The notes: generated by a model not told the origin, from the letters alone. A DNA stretch of 40,778 nt from an uncultured Bacteroidales bacterium (GCA_946404495.1 CAMJDT010000020.1:1-40778); one strand, 5' to 3'. Shown: positions 1 to 7,804, numbered from the stretch's first letter. Made by a program: numbers and translations.

Positions 1-1
1 T

Positions 2-169
2 ACCACAGATTGCTCGGAATGGCATTGGAAATATGATGCTCTGCCGGACATCCAAACCAACGACGAATGGCTGAATATCTCCGACAATCCTTACAACATC
101 CTCGGTCAGCCTGTAGACGACACCTACCACGGCATCGTCATCCGTAACGGAAAGAAAGTGCTGCAGTAA
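2..169 (+). CDS. C-terminal end of a secreted/surface protein (5' part outside window)
   Basis: An open frame enters from the left edge and stops with TAA at 167-169, giving the last 55 residues of a protein. The end reads NILGQPVDDTYHGIVIRNG followed by KKVLQ. This resembles the short C-terminal tails (LG-x-V, then GIVI-NGKK) that many Bacteroidales secreted proteins carry and that resemble type IX secretion sorting tails. The remaining residues (Trp and Asp rich) identify no family. Function cannot be assigned from this piece. Confidence 0.6.
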   Translation, partial: TTDCSEWHWKYDALPDIQTNDEWLNISDNPYNILGQPVDDTYHGIVIRNGKKVLQ

Positions 170-177
170 TGATTGTT

Positions 178-209
178 CCCTCCGCTCTCCGTAAAAAGAG
201 TGCGGAGGG
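178..209 (+). terminator. GC-rich hairpin after the first gene
   Basis: CCCTCCGC (178-185) pairs with GCGGAGGG (202-209), and an inner CTCT/AGAG pairing is possible. It lies 9 nt after a stop codon. There is no T-run after it, so termination is inferred from position and stem strength. A second small stem (TGCAAAA/TTTTGCA) follows at 211-229. Confidence 0.5.
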
Positions 210-263
210 GTGCAAAAACGCATTTTGCAGCCGAAAAGTTTGCATATGTCAAAATAAATATGT

Positions 264-329
264 GTAACTTCGAGGACACCGACACGCTTCGCGTCCCACC
301 TCGAAGTTACGTTCGCACCTTTGTGCGAA
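264..329. other. Two stacked hairpins in the leader region upstream of the peroxidase
   Basis: The 12-nt arm GTAACTTCGAGG (264-275) is the exact reverse complement of 299-310, enclosing 23 nt that can fold further (GAC..GTC). A second perfect stem follows: TTCGCAC (312-318), loop CTTT, GTGCGAA (323-329). No coding sequence is convincing here. Upstream, 240-254 matches the -33 half of the local promoter type, but a good -7 box is missing. The rest of 170-445 is AT-rich and holds only the promoter at 387-417. Confidence 0.45.
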
Positions 330-386
330 TAGCAAGTCTTTGAAGAACAAAATCACAAATAAATTTGCATTTTCTTCCTCAAAAAC

Positions 387-417
387 TTGCATATTCCAAA
401 TTTTTGTAGTAATTTTG
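387..417 (+). promoter_or_regulatory. Bacteroidetes promoter for the peroxidase operon
   Basis: TTGC at 387-390, a 19-bp spacer, and TAATTTTG at 410-417 (consensus TAnnTTTG). The start site should fall near 422, leaving about 25 nt of leader before the ATG at 446. The sequence from -33 to -7 is almost the same as that in front of pgk. Confidence 0.8.
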
Positions 418-445
418 CAGGCGATTAATATAAAGATAGTACAAG

Positions 446-988
446 ATGGCAACGATTTATGATTTCAAGGCTCTGACGAGCCGAGGCAAGGAACTGGATT
501 TCAGTCAGTTTAAGGGTAAAGCTTTACTCATTGTCAATACCGCCAGTAAGTGCGGATTCACTCCGCAATTCAAGGGCTTGGAGGAATTGAACCAGAAGTA
601 CAAAGACCGCGGACTCGTTATTATCGGTTTCCCCTGCAACCAGTTTAAGGAGCAGGATCCGGGTTCCGATAACCAGATCGAGGAGTTCTGCCAACTCAAC
701 TACGGAGTGACTTTCCAGATCATGAAGAAGATCGATGTGAATGGTTCGGCTGCGGATCCAATCTTTGAGTATCTCAAGTCGCAGGCTCCCACCGAGGAAT
801 ACAACGGTCTCAAGGCGAAAGCTGCCCGACTGATGCTTCAGAAGCTCAGCGACAGCGTCCAAAAGGAGAGCGACATCCTCTGGAACTTCACCAAGTTCCT
901 CATCTCGCCCGATGGCCAAACGATCCGCCGTTATGCACCGACCACCGAGCCGAAGGAGTTCGAGTCGGACATCGAGGCGATGTTGTAA
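446..988 (+). CDS. Glutathione peroxidase family thiol peroxidase
   Basis: 180 residues, the usual length for bacterial GPx-type peroxidases, which reduce hydroperoxides with thioredoxin or glutathione in the cytoplasm. Seen: the peroxidatic cysteine C36 in ASKCGFTPQF, the Gln-containing motif FPCNQF, and a late LWNFTKFL motif supplying the Trp and Asn of the active-site tetrad. Around residues 112-140 there is a charged stretch between these motifs that is longer than in the shortest family members. No signal peptide. It is the first gene of an operon; the LD-carboxypeptidase begins 3 nt after the stop. The start is set by the promoter 30 nt upstream. Confidence 0.93.
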   Translation: MATIYDFKALTSRGKELDFSQFKGKALLIVNTASKCGFTPQFKGLEELNQKYKDRGLVIIGFPCNQFKEQDPGSDNQIEEFCQLNYGVTFQIMKKIDVNGSAADPIFEYLKSQAPTEEYNGLKAKAARLMLQKLSDSVQKESDILWNFTKFLISPDGQTIRRYAPTTEPKEFESDIEAML

Positions 989-991
989 ACA

Positions 992-1909
992 ATGAATACG
1001 CATATCCATATTCTGTCGCCCTCCGGAGCTATCAATCCTGCATTGATTGATGGCGCTAAGTTGCGGCTCGAAGAAATGGGCTATCAGGTGAGCGTCGCAC
1101 CGCATGCCAAAGGTGTGTGCGGTCGTTTTGCCGGTACGGAGGAGGAAAGGCTGGATGACCTGAATGCGGCTCTGGCCGATCCGGCCGTGGATATCATTCT
1201 CTGCGCCCGCGGAGGATACGGCTTGCAGCAGATTATAGATCGGTTATCGGTTATTGGTTATCGGTTAGCGGTTAGTGGAGGCGCCAAGGGGCCGATTGTA
1301 GTGGGATTCTCGGATATCACCGAGTTGCACCAATGGTGCGGACTGCATGGATTGCAGTCATTGCATGGCTTGATGTGCAAGCACATAGCCGAATTGCCGG
1401 CCGATAGCGAACCCGTGCGACTCTGGCATCAGGCCTTGCGCGGTGAGACGCTGGAATATACGCTGCCGAAGCATCCGCTCAATAGGGCAGGAGAGGTAGC
1501 AGGCCGACTCGTCGGCGGTAACCTGAGCGTACTATACGGGCTGCAGGCTACACCCTATAGTCTGCATGCCTTAATGGATATGCATCCGAATGAGAAATTT
1601 ATACTATTCATCGAAGATATCGGCGAACGGCACTATCATATTGACCGCATGATGCAGAACTTACGGATGAGTGGTGTGATGGCGCGTATCAGCGGTCTGA
1701 TAGTCGGGCAGTTTAGCGATGTGGAGGAAGACGGGCTGATGGGTTGCTCGGTCTATGAGACCGTGTGTCGGGCCGCCGCGGAGTATGACTATCCGGTATT
1801 GGTGGATTTTCCCGCTGGACACGTGGAGCGGAATCTGCCGCTATGGATGAATAGCGAGTGTGTGATGAGGGTGAATAATAAGGAGTCGAAAGTCGTAAGC
1901 AGGATATGA
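992..1909 (+). CDS. LD-carboxypeptidase, peptidase family S66
   Basis: 305 residues, normal for S66 enzymes (LdcA/MccF type), which remove the terminal D-Ala from tetrapeptide muropeptides in cell-wall recycling. Visible: ILSPSG near the start, the RGGYG loop (73-77), nucleophile S107 in GFSDIT, the FIEDIGER segment with the triad Glu, and FPAGHVERN with the triad His near the C-terminus. No signal peptide, so cytoplasmic. The loop between RGGYG and GFSDIT is encoded by a 7-nt tandem tract (1241-1278) that replaces the usual linker without breaking the frame. It overlaps the next gene by 4 nt (ATGA), indicating coupled translation. Confidence 0.9.
   Translation: MNTHIHILSPSGAINPALIDGAKLRLEEMGYQVSVAPHAKGVCGRFAGTEEERLDDLNAALADPAVDIILCARGGYGLQQIIDRLSVIGYRLAVSGGAKGPIVVGFSDITELHQWCGLHGLQSLHGLMCKHIAELPADSEPVRLWHQALRGETLEYTLPKHPLNRAGEVAGRLVGGNLSVLYGLQATPYSLHALMDMHPNEKFILFIEDIGERHYHIDRMMQNLRMSGVMARISGLIVGQFSDVEEDGLMGCSVYETVCRAAAEYDYPVLVDFPAGHVERNLPLWMNSECVMRVNNKESKVVSRI
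1241..1278 (+). repeat. In-frame heptanucleotide tract inside the LD-carboxypeptidase gene
   Basis: Five 7-nt units: cggttat, cggttat, tggttat, cggttag, cggttag. They are closely similar to the intergenic tract at 20087-20121. Here they are translated as the loop DRLSVIGYRLAVSGG just before the nucleophile motif. Confidence 0.85.
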
Positions 1910-3612
1910 AACGCCGAGAGATCATCGTTTTTGCAGCCTTATTGCTATTCTTGCTGTTGCCCACGCTGATGGGTACGTTTATGGCCGGCGACCTGGGAAC
2001 AGCCGGTATACGTATCTTGTATCTGCTGTCAGGGCTGCTGTTCTACGCCTTCTTTCTGGTGCTCAATACCCGCAAGTCGTTCTTCTATATCATGGCGCTC
2101 ACGCTGTTTTTCAGCGCGGTGGAGATCGTGCATCTGATCATCAATCATGCTACGACCTCGCTTCTGTTCGTCTATACCATCATTGCCTCCGAACCCGGTG
2201 AGTTTCTGGAACTGCTGAGTACGTACTGGTGGGTGGTAGTGGTATTCTTCGGGATATGGTGGGTGTATTATCATTTGGTGAAGCGTGTCATCCGGGACGA
2301 ATACCTGCTGCCGGAGCGCCGATGGCGTTATACGGCTGCTGGCGTGATAGGCGCCTATTTCTTGGCTGGCATCCTGGCTCTGCACTTCAATCATACACCT
2401 CCCCGCTGGTTGCCGCAGAACAAAGAGGATGTACGTACCACGGCTTTTGTGGGCATGGAGAAGATCTCACCCGTCAATATCGGATTGGCAGCCTATCATA
2501 TAATCGATATAGGCATGCAGATACATCGACAGCAAGAGACGCTGCAGAACTATACTTTTGGCATCAAGACCGATTATTCGGGCGACGATATCGTCATTCT
2601 GCTCTTGGGCGAGACGTCCCGCTACGACCATTGGCAACTGAACGGCTACGAACGCGAGACCTCACCCCGGCTGATGGCACGGAGCGATGAAATCGTGTCG
2701 TTTGACAGTTGCTATACGATAGCCAATCTTACCACCGTCTCGGTGCCCTTCCTTCTCTCGCCAGCTACGCCGGAGCAACCGCAGCGCTTCTATACGGAGA
2801 AATCCGTGGTGGAGGCCTTCCAAGAGGCAGGTTGGCATACCGCGTGGATTGCCGATCAGAGTTTCGGTAATCCCTTCCTGCAACGTATCTCCTCCACCTG
2901 CGACTACTGCTTCTATCCGCCTAAGAACCAACTGACCTTCTTCGATACGATTCTCTTGGCTCCGATGAACCATTTCGTGAACCAGAGCGGCAAGCAGATG
3001 TTGGTGATTCATTCCTTAGGTTGTCACTTCAAGTATTCCTCAAGATATCCCGATGAATACTGCAAATTCCAGCCGGATATGAAGGACCTGAATGTGCGTG
3101 ATCTGATCTCGGATATGAACCAAGATGAGGGACGGCTGATTCGTGACGGCAAGGCTATCAATGAGCTTCGCAGTATCCTGATCAACTCCTACGACAATGC
3201 CATTCTCTATACCGACTATTTCATCGACACCGTTTTGACTTGTCTCGAGCGCACCGGGCGCAGTATCGCACTTGTGTACGTGGGCGACCACGGCGAGAAC
3301 CTGTTGGATGACGAAAGGAATATGTTTCTGCACGGGACGTTCTACGGCAGCCGGTATGAGTATCATGTGCCGCTGTTTGTATGGTTGTCTGACGAGTACA
3401 AGCGCCGCTATCCGGCAACGGAGGAATGTCTGCGCGCCAATACGAACAAGACTTTCTCTACGATGGCCTTGTTCCACTCCCTCTTAGACCTCGGCCACGT
3501 GCCCTATGCCGAACTGGATTCTGCATCGAGTATCGCTTCTGAGAAGTTGAAAAGTCTCGACGTAGTGTATGGTTTAGATGCCAATTTGAAGTGTTTTGAG
3601 GTGGAGCGTTGA
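1906..3612 (+). CDS. EptA-like phosphoethanolamine transferase (sulfatase fold)
   Basis: 568 residues: about five N-terminal membrane helices (residues 7-25, 37-53, 60-80, 105-123, 145-160), then a periplasmic alkaline-phosphatase/sulfatase-type domain. Seen: the metal-binding and nucleophile motif LLLGETSRYDHWQLNGY with T237 as likely nucleophile, and VGDHGE (460-464) as the second metal site. Family knowledge: these enzymes move phosphoethanolamine from phosphatidylethanolamine to lipid A or other glycans at the outer face of the inner membrane; in Bacteroidetes this affects polymyxin susceptibility. The true acceptor cannot be read from sequence. It is coupled by ATGA overlap to the LD-carboxypeptidase, so the operon links envelope maintenance with peroxide defence. 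Confidence 0.87.
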   Translation: MKRREIIVFAALLLFLLLPTLMGTFMAGDLGTAGIRILYLLSGLLFYAFFLVLNTRKSFFYIMALTLFFSAVEIVHLIINHATTSLLFVYTIIASEPGEFLELLSTYWWVVVVFFGIWWVYYHLVKRVIRDEYLLPERRWRYTAAGVIGAYFLAGILALHFNHTPPRWLPQNKEDVRTTAFVGMEKISPVNIGLAAYHIIDIGMQIHRQQETLQNYTFGIKTDYSGDDIVILLLGETSRYDHWQLNGYERETSPRLMARSDEIVSFDSCYTIANLTTVSVPFLLSPATPEQPQRFYTEKSVVEAFQEAGWHTAWIADQSFGNPFLQRISSTCDYCFYPPKNQLTFFDTILLAPMNHFVNQSGKQMLVIHSLGCHFKYSSRYPDEYCKFQPDMKDLNVRDLISDMNQDEGRLIRDGKAINELRSILINSYDNAILYTDYFIDTVLTCLERTGRSIALVYVGDHGENLLDDERNMFLHGTFYGSRYEYHVPLFVWLSDEYKRRYPATEECLRANTNKTFSTMALFHSLLDLGHVPYAELDSASSIASEKLKSLDVVYGLDANLKCFEVER

Positions 3613-3630
3613 AAATTTTTCGTCAAAAAC

Positions 3631-3661
3631 TTGCATATTTCAAAAATTTGTAGTATCTTTG
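3631..3661 (+). promoter_or_regulatory. Promoter of pgk
   Basis: TTGC 3631-3634, 19 bp, TATCTTTG 3654-3661. The start site is expected near 3667, giving a leader of about 45 nt. This rules out an upstream in-frame start at 3670 as the main one. Confidence 0.82.
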
Positions 3662-3711
3662 CAGGCTGAATGTGGAAATGCAATTGTTTAACCCTAAAAA
3701 TAGGTACATAT

Positions 3712-4959
3712 ATGAAACTGAATGATTACAAGTTTGCAGGCAAGAAAGCCATCGTACGCGTGGATTTCAACGTGCCTCTGGATGAGAATGGTAACATCAC
3801 CGACGACACCCGTATCCGTGGTGCACTTCCTACCTTGCGTCATATCTTGGACGAGGGCGGTGCGCTGATTATTATGTCGCATATGGGTAAGCCCAAAGGC
3901 AAGGTGGCTGCCAAGTACAGCTTGAGCCAAATCAAGGATGCTGTAAGCAAGGCACTGGGTGTGGAGGTTAAGTTCGCTCCCGATTGTGCGAAAGCACAGG
4001 CTGAGGCTGCTGCCCTGAAGGCCGGTGAGGTGCTGATGCTGGAGAACCTGCGTTTCTATCCCGAGGAGGAAGGCAAACCTGTAGGTATTGAGAAAGAAGA
4101 CCCCGCTTATGAGGAGGCCAAGAAAGCCATGAAGGCTTCGCAGAAGGAGTTTGCCAAGACCTTGGCATCGTATGCTGACTGCTATGTCAACGACGCCTTC
4201 GGTACCGCTCACCGCAAGCACGCTTCGACGGCTGTTATCGCCGACTACTTCACCGCGGAGAACAAGATGCTGGGCTTCCTGATGGAGAAAGAGGTACAGG
4301 CTGTGGATAATATCCTGAACAATATCCGTCGTCCCTTCACCGCAATCATGGGTGGTTCGAAGGTGAGCACCAAGATCGGTATCATCGAGAATCTGATGGA
4401 CAAGGTGGACAACCTGATCCTCTGCGGCGGTATGACGTATACCTTTGCCAAGGCACAGGGCGGTAAGATCGGTAACTCCATTTGCGAGGACGACAAACTG
4501 GATCTGGCGCTCAGCATCATCGAGCAGGCCAAGGCCAAGGGTGTGAACCTGGTATTGGGTACCGACAGCGTATGCGGTAACCGCTTCGCCAACGATGCCG
4601 ATATCCAAATCTGCCCGTCAAATGCCATTCCCGAAGGTTGGGAAGGTCTGGATGCAGGACCTGATAGCCGCGTAGCTTTTGCTAAGGCCATCGAGGGTGC
4701 CAAGACGATACTGTGGAACGGTCCCGCAGGTGTGTTTGAGTTTGATAACTTCACCGCCGGATCGCGTGCTATCGCTGAGGCGATTGCCAAGGCTACGGAT
4801 AACGGTGCGTACAGCCTTATCGGCGGCGGCGACAGCGTAGCCTGCATCAATAAGTTCGGTCTGGGCGACCGCGTTAGTTACATCTCCACCGGCGGTGGTG
4901 CCCTGCTCGAGGCTATCGAGGGTAAGGTGCTCCCGGGCGTAGCAGCAATTAACGGATAA
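3712..4959 (+). CDS. pgk: Phosphoglycerate kinase
   Basis: 415 residues with the full PGK architecture: N-terminal RVDFNVP (16-22), SHMGKPKGK, the [12 protein letters not shown] substrate loop, [15 protein letters not shown], the hinge region with [11 protein letters not shown], and the C-terminal nucleotide domain ending GGGDSVACI (Ser in place of the common Thr in GGGDT) and [10 protein letters not shown]. It converts 1,3-bisphosphoglycerate to 3-phosphoglycerate, making ATP. An in-frame start exists at 3670, but it sits at the predicted transcription start; MKLNDYKF at 3712 matches the family N-terminus. It is followed after 15 nt by the DUF3127 gene. Confidence 0.97.
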   Translation: MKLNDYKFAGKKAIVRVDFNVPLDENGNITDDTRIRGALPTLRHILDEGGALIIMSHMGKPKGKVAAKYSLSQIKDAVSKALGVEVKFAPDCAKAQAEAAALKAGEVLMLENLRFYPEEEGKPVGIEKEDPAYEEAKKAMKASQKEFAKTLASYADCYVNDAFGTAHRKHASTAVIADYFTAENKMLGFLMEKEVQAVDNILNNIRRPFTAIMGGSKVSTKIGIIENLMDKVDNLILCGGMTYTFAKAQGGKIGNSICEDDKLDLALSIIEQAKAKGVNLVLGTDSVCGNRFANDADIQICPSNAIPEGWEGLDAGPDSRVAFAKAIEGAKTILWNGPAGVFEFDNFTAGSRAIAEAIAKATDNGAYSLIGGGDSVACINKFGLGDRVSYISTGGGALLEAIEGKVLPGVAAING

Positions 4960-4974
4960 TCGACAAGTGTTATT

Positions 4975-5394
4975 ATGGAAATAGTAGGTAAAATCATTCA
5001 AGTATTGCCTTTGCAGGAAGGTATCGCGAAGAGCGGTAATCCCTGGAAATTGCAGTCGTATGTGTTGGAGACGCAGGAGCAGTATCCGCGTAAGGTGTGC
5101 TTTGAGATCTTCGGCGAAGAGAAGATTAAGAACAACCCCTGTCAGGTGGACGATATTGTGACTGTGTCGTTCGACATCGAGAGTCGCGAGTTCAACGGTC
5201 GTTGGTACACCTCCATCCGCGCATGGCGCGTACAGCAAGGTGTGGTGACGGCTGAGGCTGCTCAGGCTCCTGTAGCGGCTCCGGCAGCACAGCAGCCGGC
5301 TGCGCAACCGATGGCAGCTCCGCAACAGCCCGCTAATGTGGAGACCTTTGATGCGGCTGCCGGAGGCGACGACGGTACCGATCTGCCCTTCTAA
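4975..5394 (+). CDS. DUF3127 protein (OB-fold-like) with SSB-like acidic tail
   Basis: 139 residues. Residues 1-85 match the DUF3127 family, which is widespread in Bacteroidetes and of unknown function: small beta-rich domain with GKIIQVLPLQEG, KVCFEIFGEEK and the FNGRWYTSIRAWRV strand. Residues 90-125 are a low-complexity Ala/Gln/Pro linker, and the protein ends with an acidic tip, DDGTDLPF. This layout of OB-like domain, disordered linker and acidic tip ending in PF copies single-stranded DNA-binding protein, so nucleic-acid binding and partner recruitment are plausible but inferred. It sits between pgk and the metallophosphoesterase and is probably co-transcribed with both. Confidence 0.8.
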   Translation: MEIVGKIIQVLPLQEGIAKSGNPWKLQSYVLETQEQYPRKVCFEIFGEEKIKNNPCQVDDIVTVSFDIESREFNGRWYTSIRAWRVQQGVVTAEAAQAPVAAPAAQQPAAQPMAAPQQPANVETFDAAAGGDDGTDLPF

Positions 5395-5411
5395 TAGGTC
5401 GTGACAGTAGC

Positions 5412-6410
5412 ATGACGCGCAGGGCAAGACGCATAGCATGGATCATCATAGGGTTGCTGCTCCTCGCAGGGGCAGCGACTCTATGTGTCTTGCGCTGGAA
5501 TGCGTGGTTCGTGAATCCCCCCGAACCGGAGGTGGATAGCAGCGACACCTTGGTCTTCCGTTTTCATACCTTCGGGCAGGACTCTGTGCCCGGTTTTGAA
5601 TTACAGCAGAAGGGTTGGGTTGAGACCGACGATAATGGATCGGAACTCTGTTTCATGCTGTTAGGCGATGTGCATAACGCACTCACGCATGCCGATTGGC
5701 AGAAGTTAGGCGAACGTTTTCCCGACTTGGACTTCTATGTGCAGGCGGGTGACTTCGTGGAGCGCGGATATGCATACTATTTCCGGCAGTTGTACCATCA
5801 GCTGAGCGGCACGCTCTTTGAGCAACTGCCGATCATGGCCGTACCGGGCAATCATGAGTACACCAAAGGGGTAGTGCGTCGCCTGCCGCCTATCTGGGCG
5901 GAGAATTTCCCCAACCCCCAGAACGGACCGGAGCGGTACCTCGGCAGCAGTTACTATGTCGATTTCCCGAAACTGAGGCTGGTGATGATAGATACGAACG
6001 GTTTGCAGAAATTGAGTGACTTCACAATACTGAATGCCTGGACCAAGCAGGTGATCCGTGAGGCAAACGGCCGCTATACCATCGCAGTGATGCATCACCC
6101 GGTCTTCTCATCGTGCAAGGGACGGCAGAATGTGCGCGTATATTCCACCTTCCGTGTAGCGCTGATGGATGCAGATCTGGTCTTCTCGGGCCATGACCAC
6201 ACCTATTCGCGTCGCGGCAAGTATATCGGCACGAATGCGGCGAAGAAGCATTACGAGATCAAGGATAGCGGATCGTTCGATAAACTCATAAGCGAGGGAC
6301 AGTTCTATCAGGTACTGACGCTCCGTGGCGACAGTCTCACGATGCGGGCGTATGAGCTGGAGACCGGCCAGCAGTTTGATGAGGTGGTGCTGACACAGCC
6401 GTGTCGGTGA
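5412..6410 (+). CDS. Membrane-anchored metallophosphoesterase
   Basis: 332 residues. An N-terminal anchor (basic residues, then the hydrophobic stretch 9-27) places the catalytic domain outside the cytoplasm. The calcineurin-like metal motifs are all present: GDVH (85-88), GDF (113-115), GNHE (146-149), HHP near 222 and GHDH near 258. It therefore should hydrolyse a phosphomonoester or phosphodiester with a two-metal site; the insertion between GNHE and HHP and the Tyr-rich GYAYYFRQLYH resemble purple-acid-phosphatase-like members, but the substrate is unknown. Its stop codon (6408-6410) directly abuts the stop codon of the convergent recO gene. Confidence 0.82.
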   Translation: MTRRARRIAWIIIGLLLLAGAATLCVLRWNAWFVNPPEPEVDSSDTLVFRFHTFGQDSVPGFELQQKGWVETDDNGSELCFMLLGDVHNALTHADWQKLGERFPDLDFYVQAGDFVERGYAYYFRQLYHQLSGTLFEQLPIMAVPGNHEYTKGVVRRLPPIWAENFPNPQNGPERYLGSSYYVDFPKLRLVMIDTNGLQKLSDFTILNAWTKQVIREANGRYTIAVMHHPVFSSCKGRQNVRVYSTFRVALMDADLVFSGHDHTYSRRGKYIGTNAAKKHYEIKDSGSFDKLISEGQFYQVLTLRGDSLTMRAYELETGQQFDEVVLTQPCR

Positions 6411-6902
6411 TCACATCAGTAACCGGATTATCTCGGCAGATTTCAGGTTTTTGAGTTCTTCCACCTGTTCCTCACCGTATCCGAGGAGCCGGTTGAGTTG
6501 TGTGAGAAAGGCATTGGGCAGCAGCTCCACCTGATCGGTTTGGTCCAGTTCGCTGACGAGGCTGCTCAGGTAGTCGAAAATAGCCTCATCGGGCATCGGG
6601 TGGCGCAGGGTTTTGTCCATCGCTTCCGCGATGAAGAGGGCAACGCATTGCTTGGGCACAGAGGTCGATAGCCGGGTAGGTACGTAGAGCAGTCGGGCGG
6701 ACTGCAGGGTGTGGTAGTCGCGCCCGGGTTTATGGTCGGCCGTTATCTCGATGAGAGAGAAAGGATTGAGGATTGTACGGAAACGGTTACCATATACAAT
6801 ATAATACACACGCCCGCCTGTGCGTGTGTATAGACTAAGCAGCGATGAGTTATCCTTGTTACGCTGCAAGCCGATGACGATAGCTTCAGTCTTCTCTTGC
6901 AT
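6411..6902 (-). CDS. recO: RecO-like DNA repair protein, short form
   Basis: 163 residues. The N-terminal OB-fold part fits RecO: TEAIVIGLQRNKDNSSLLSLYT, split here as TEAIVIGLQRN and SSLLSLYT, then GRVYYIVYG and the YHTLQSARLLY segment, followed by the helical start ALFIAEAMDKTLRH and NAFLTQLNRLLGYG. RecO with RecF and RecR loads RecA at gaps. Bacteroidetes RecO proteins are usually near 240 residues; here the C-terminal 70-80 residues are missing and the protein ends EIIRLLM. No continuation is obvious in the other frames, because the next DNA belongs to the convergent metallophosphoesterase. It could be a genuine short form or an eroded gene. It lies downstream of tRNA-Arg and may share its transcript. 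Confidence 0.72.
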   Translation of the reverse strand: MQEKTEAIVIGLQRNKDNSSLLSLYTRTGGRVYYIVYGNRFRTILNPFSLIEITADHKPGRDYHTLQSARLLYVPTRLSTSVPKQCVALFIAEAMDKTLRHPMPDEAIFDYLSSLVSELDQTDQVELLPNAFLTQLNRLLGYGEEQVEELKNLKSAEIIRLLM

Positions 6903-6908
6903 CTAATC

Positions 6909-6981
6909 GGAGCCGACCGCTCCAGTGACCCCGCTGGGGCAAATTTGCTAATTTGCACCTGCGGTGCGAGCTTCTGCTCTG
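6909..6981 (-). other. Run of five small hairpins in the tRNA trailer, with a copy of the tRNA 3' end
   Basis: Between recO and the tRNA the sequence is a chain of perfect stems: GGAGC/GCTCC (6909-6923), CCCC-gct-GGGG (6929-6939), GCAAATT-tgct-AATTTGC (6939-6956), GCACC-tgc-GGTGC (6955-6967) and GAGC-ttct-GCTC (6968-6979). The 16 bases at 6925-6940 are identical to 6981-6996, the 3' end of the tRNA gene, so this part is a partial duplicate of the T-arm and acceptor end. Confidence 0.7.
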
Positions 6982-7055
6982 TGACCCCGCTGGGGCTCAA
7001 ACCCAGAACCTTCAGAACCGGAATCTGACACTCTATTCAATTGAGCTACGGGGCC
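6982..7055 (-). tRNA. tRNA-Arg, anticodon CCG
   Basis: On the minus strand the acceptor stem GGCCCCG (7055-7049) pairs with CGGGGTC plus discriminator A; the anticodon arm is TCAGA-TTCCGGT-TCTGA with anticodon CCG; the T arm is CTGGG-TTTGAGC-CCCAG; and the D arm AGCTCAATTGAATAGAGT carries no defects. The length is 74 nt and CCA is not encoded. It reads CGG arginine codons. The 3' end is partly duplicated 56 bp downstream. Confidence 0.95.
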
Positions 7056-7119
7056 GTTTTTTGCCGAATTTTGCCTGTCTAAGAGACCCAATTCGATAAA
7101 AATCACCTAAAAAGCGGTG

Positions 7120-7150
7120 CAAAATTACAATTTTTTTCCGAAACTACCAA
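7120..7150 (-). promoter_or_regulatory. Promoter of tRNA-Arg (and probably recO)
   Basis: On the minus strand: TTGG (7150-7147), 19 bp, TAATTTTG (7127-7120), preceded by an A-run. The start would be near 7115, about 60 nt upstream of the mature tRNA 5' end. Confidence 0.65.
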
Positions 7151-7177
7151 ATATATCGAATTTTTTTTGTAATTTTG
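7147..7177 (+). promoter_or_regulatory. Promoter of the LOG-DUF4271-hemD-rnpA-yidD operon
   Basis: TAATTTTG at 7170-7177. The -33 position at 7147-7150 is CCAA, a poor match, and these same four bases are the TTGG -33 box of the divergent tRNA promoter. The two promoters therefore share an upstream element and may compete. Confidence 0.6.
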
Positions 7178-7207
7178 CACGATTTTTTAAAACTTTGGAG
7201 TAAAATC

Positions 7208-7795
7208 ATGCAAAAAATAGAGACTGTAGCCGTATATTGTGCCTCTTCCAACCAATTGAAGGAAGACTATTATCGCGAGGCTCGTCGTCTAGGCAACCTG
7301 TTGGCGGAAGCCGGCATAAGGGTTGTATATGGAGACGGAGGAATCGGGTTGATGGGAGCCTTGGCGGATGGTGTATTGGATAAGGGGGGAGAGATAGTAG
7401 GTGTGATTCCGCAGTTTATGGTGGACGAGCACTGGAACAATCCCCGCAGTTCGCGCACGATCGTGACCAATACCATGCACGAGCGCAAGGCGATGATGGA
7501 GAAGATATCGGACGGTATGATCGCTCTGCCCGGCGGGATCGGTACGACGGAGGAGTTGTTTGAGTGCCTGACTTGGAAGCAGTTGGGGCTGCACACCAAG
7601 CCGGTGGTGCTGCTCAATATAGACGGCTGGTTTGATACCATCATCAAGTTGATAGACGAGATGGTGGAGGCGCATTTTTTAAGAGATATACACAAGAACA
7701 TGTTTGTGGTGGTTAACACGGCCGACGAGGTCATCGATGCGCTGCGTAATGCGCCTAAGTGGGATGCATCGATTCGTCGCGAGGCTGCTATTTAG
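7208..7795 (+). CDS. LOG-family nucleotide phosphoribohydrolase (TIGR00730 type)
   Basis: 195 residues with the Rossmann-like lysine-decarboxylase/LOG fold. Signature residues: CASSNQ near the N-terminus, YGDGGIGLMG (41-50), HERKAMM (91-97) and the diagnostic PGGIGTTEE (108-116). Characterised members remove ribose 5-phosphate from nucleoside 5'-monophosphates (including cytokinin types); older lysine decarboxylase labels are wrong. A TTG at 7175 in the same frame overlaps the -7 box, so the ATG at 7208 is the start. First gene of the five-gene operon ending with yidD. Confidence 0.9.
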   Translation: MQKIETVAVYCASSNQLKEDYYREARRLGNLLAEAGIRVVYGDGGIGLMGALADGVLDKGGEIVGVIPQFMVDEHWNNPRSSRTIVTNTMHERKAMMEKISDGMIALPGGIGTTEELFECLTWKQLGLHTKPVVLLNIDGWFDTIIKLIDEMVEAHFLRDIHKNMFVVVNTADEVIDALRNAPKWDASIRREAAI

Positions 7796-7804
7796 TACGA
7801 AGAG

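Noticed and set aside
3694..4608. 304-codon minus-strand frame opposite pgk
   Set aside because: Antisense to a highly conserved gene; no promoter, no motif.
6925..6996. Duplicated tRNA 3' end as borders of an integrated element
   Set aside because: Only 40 bp lies between the copies and holds hairpins, not genes. The xerD at 19190 looks like the housekeeping enzyme and is far away.
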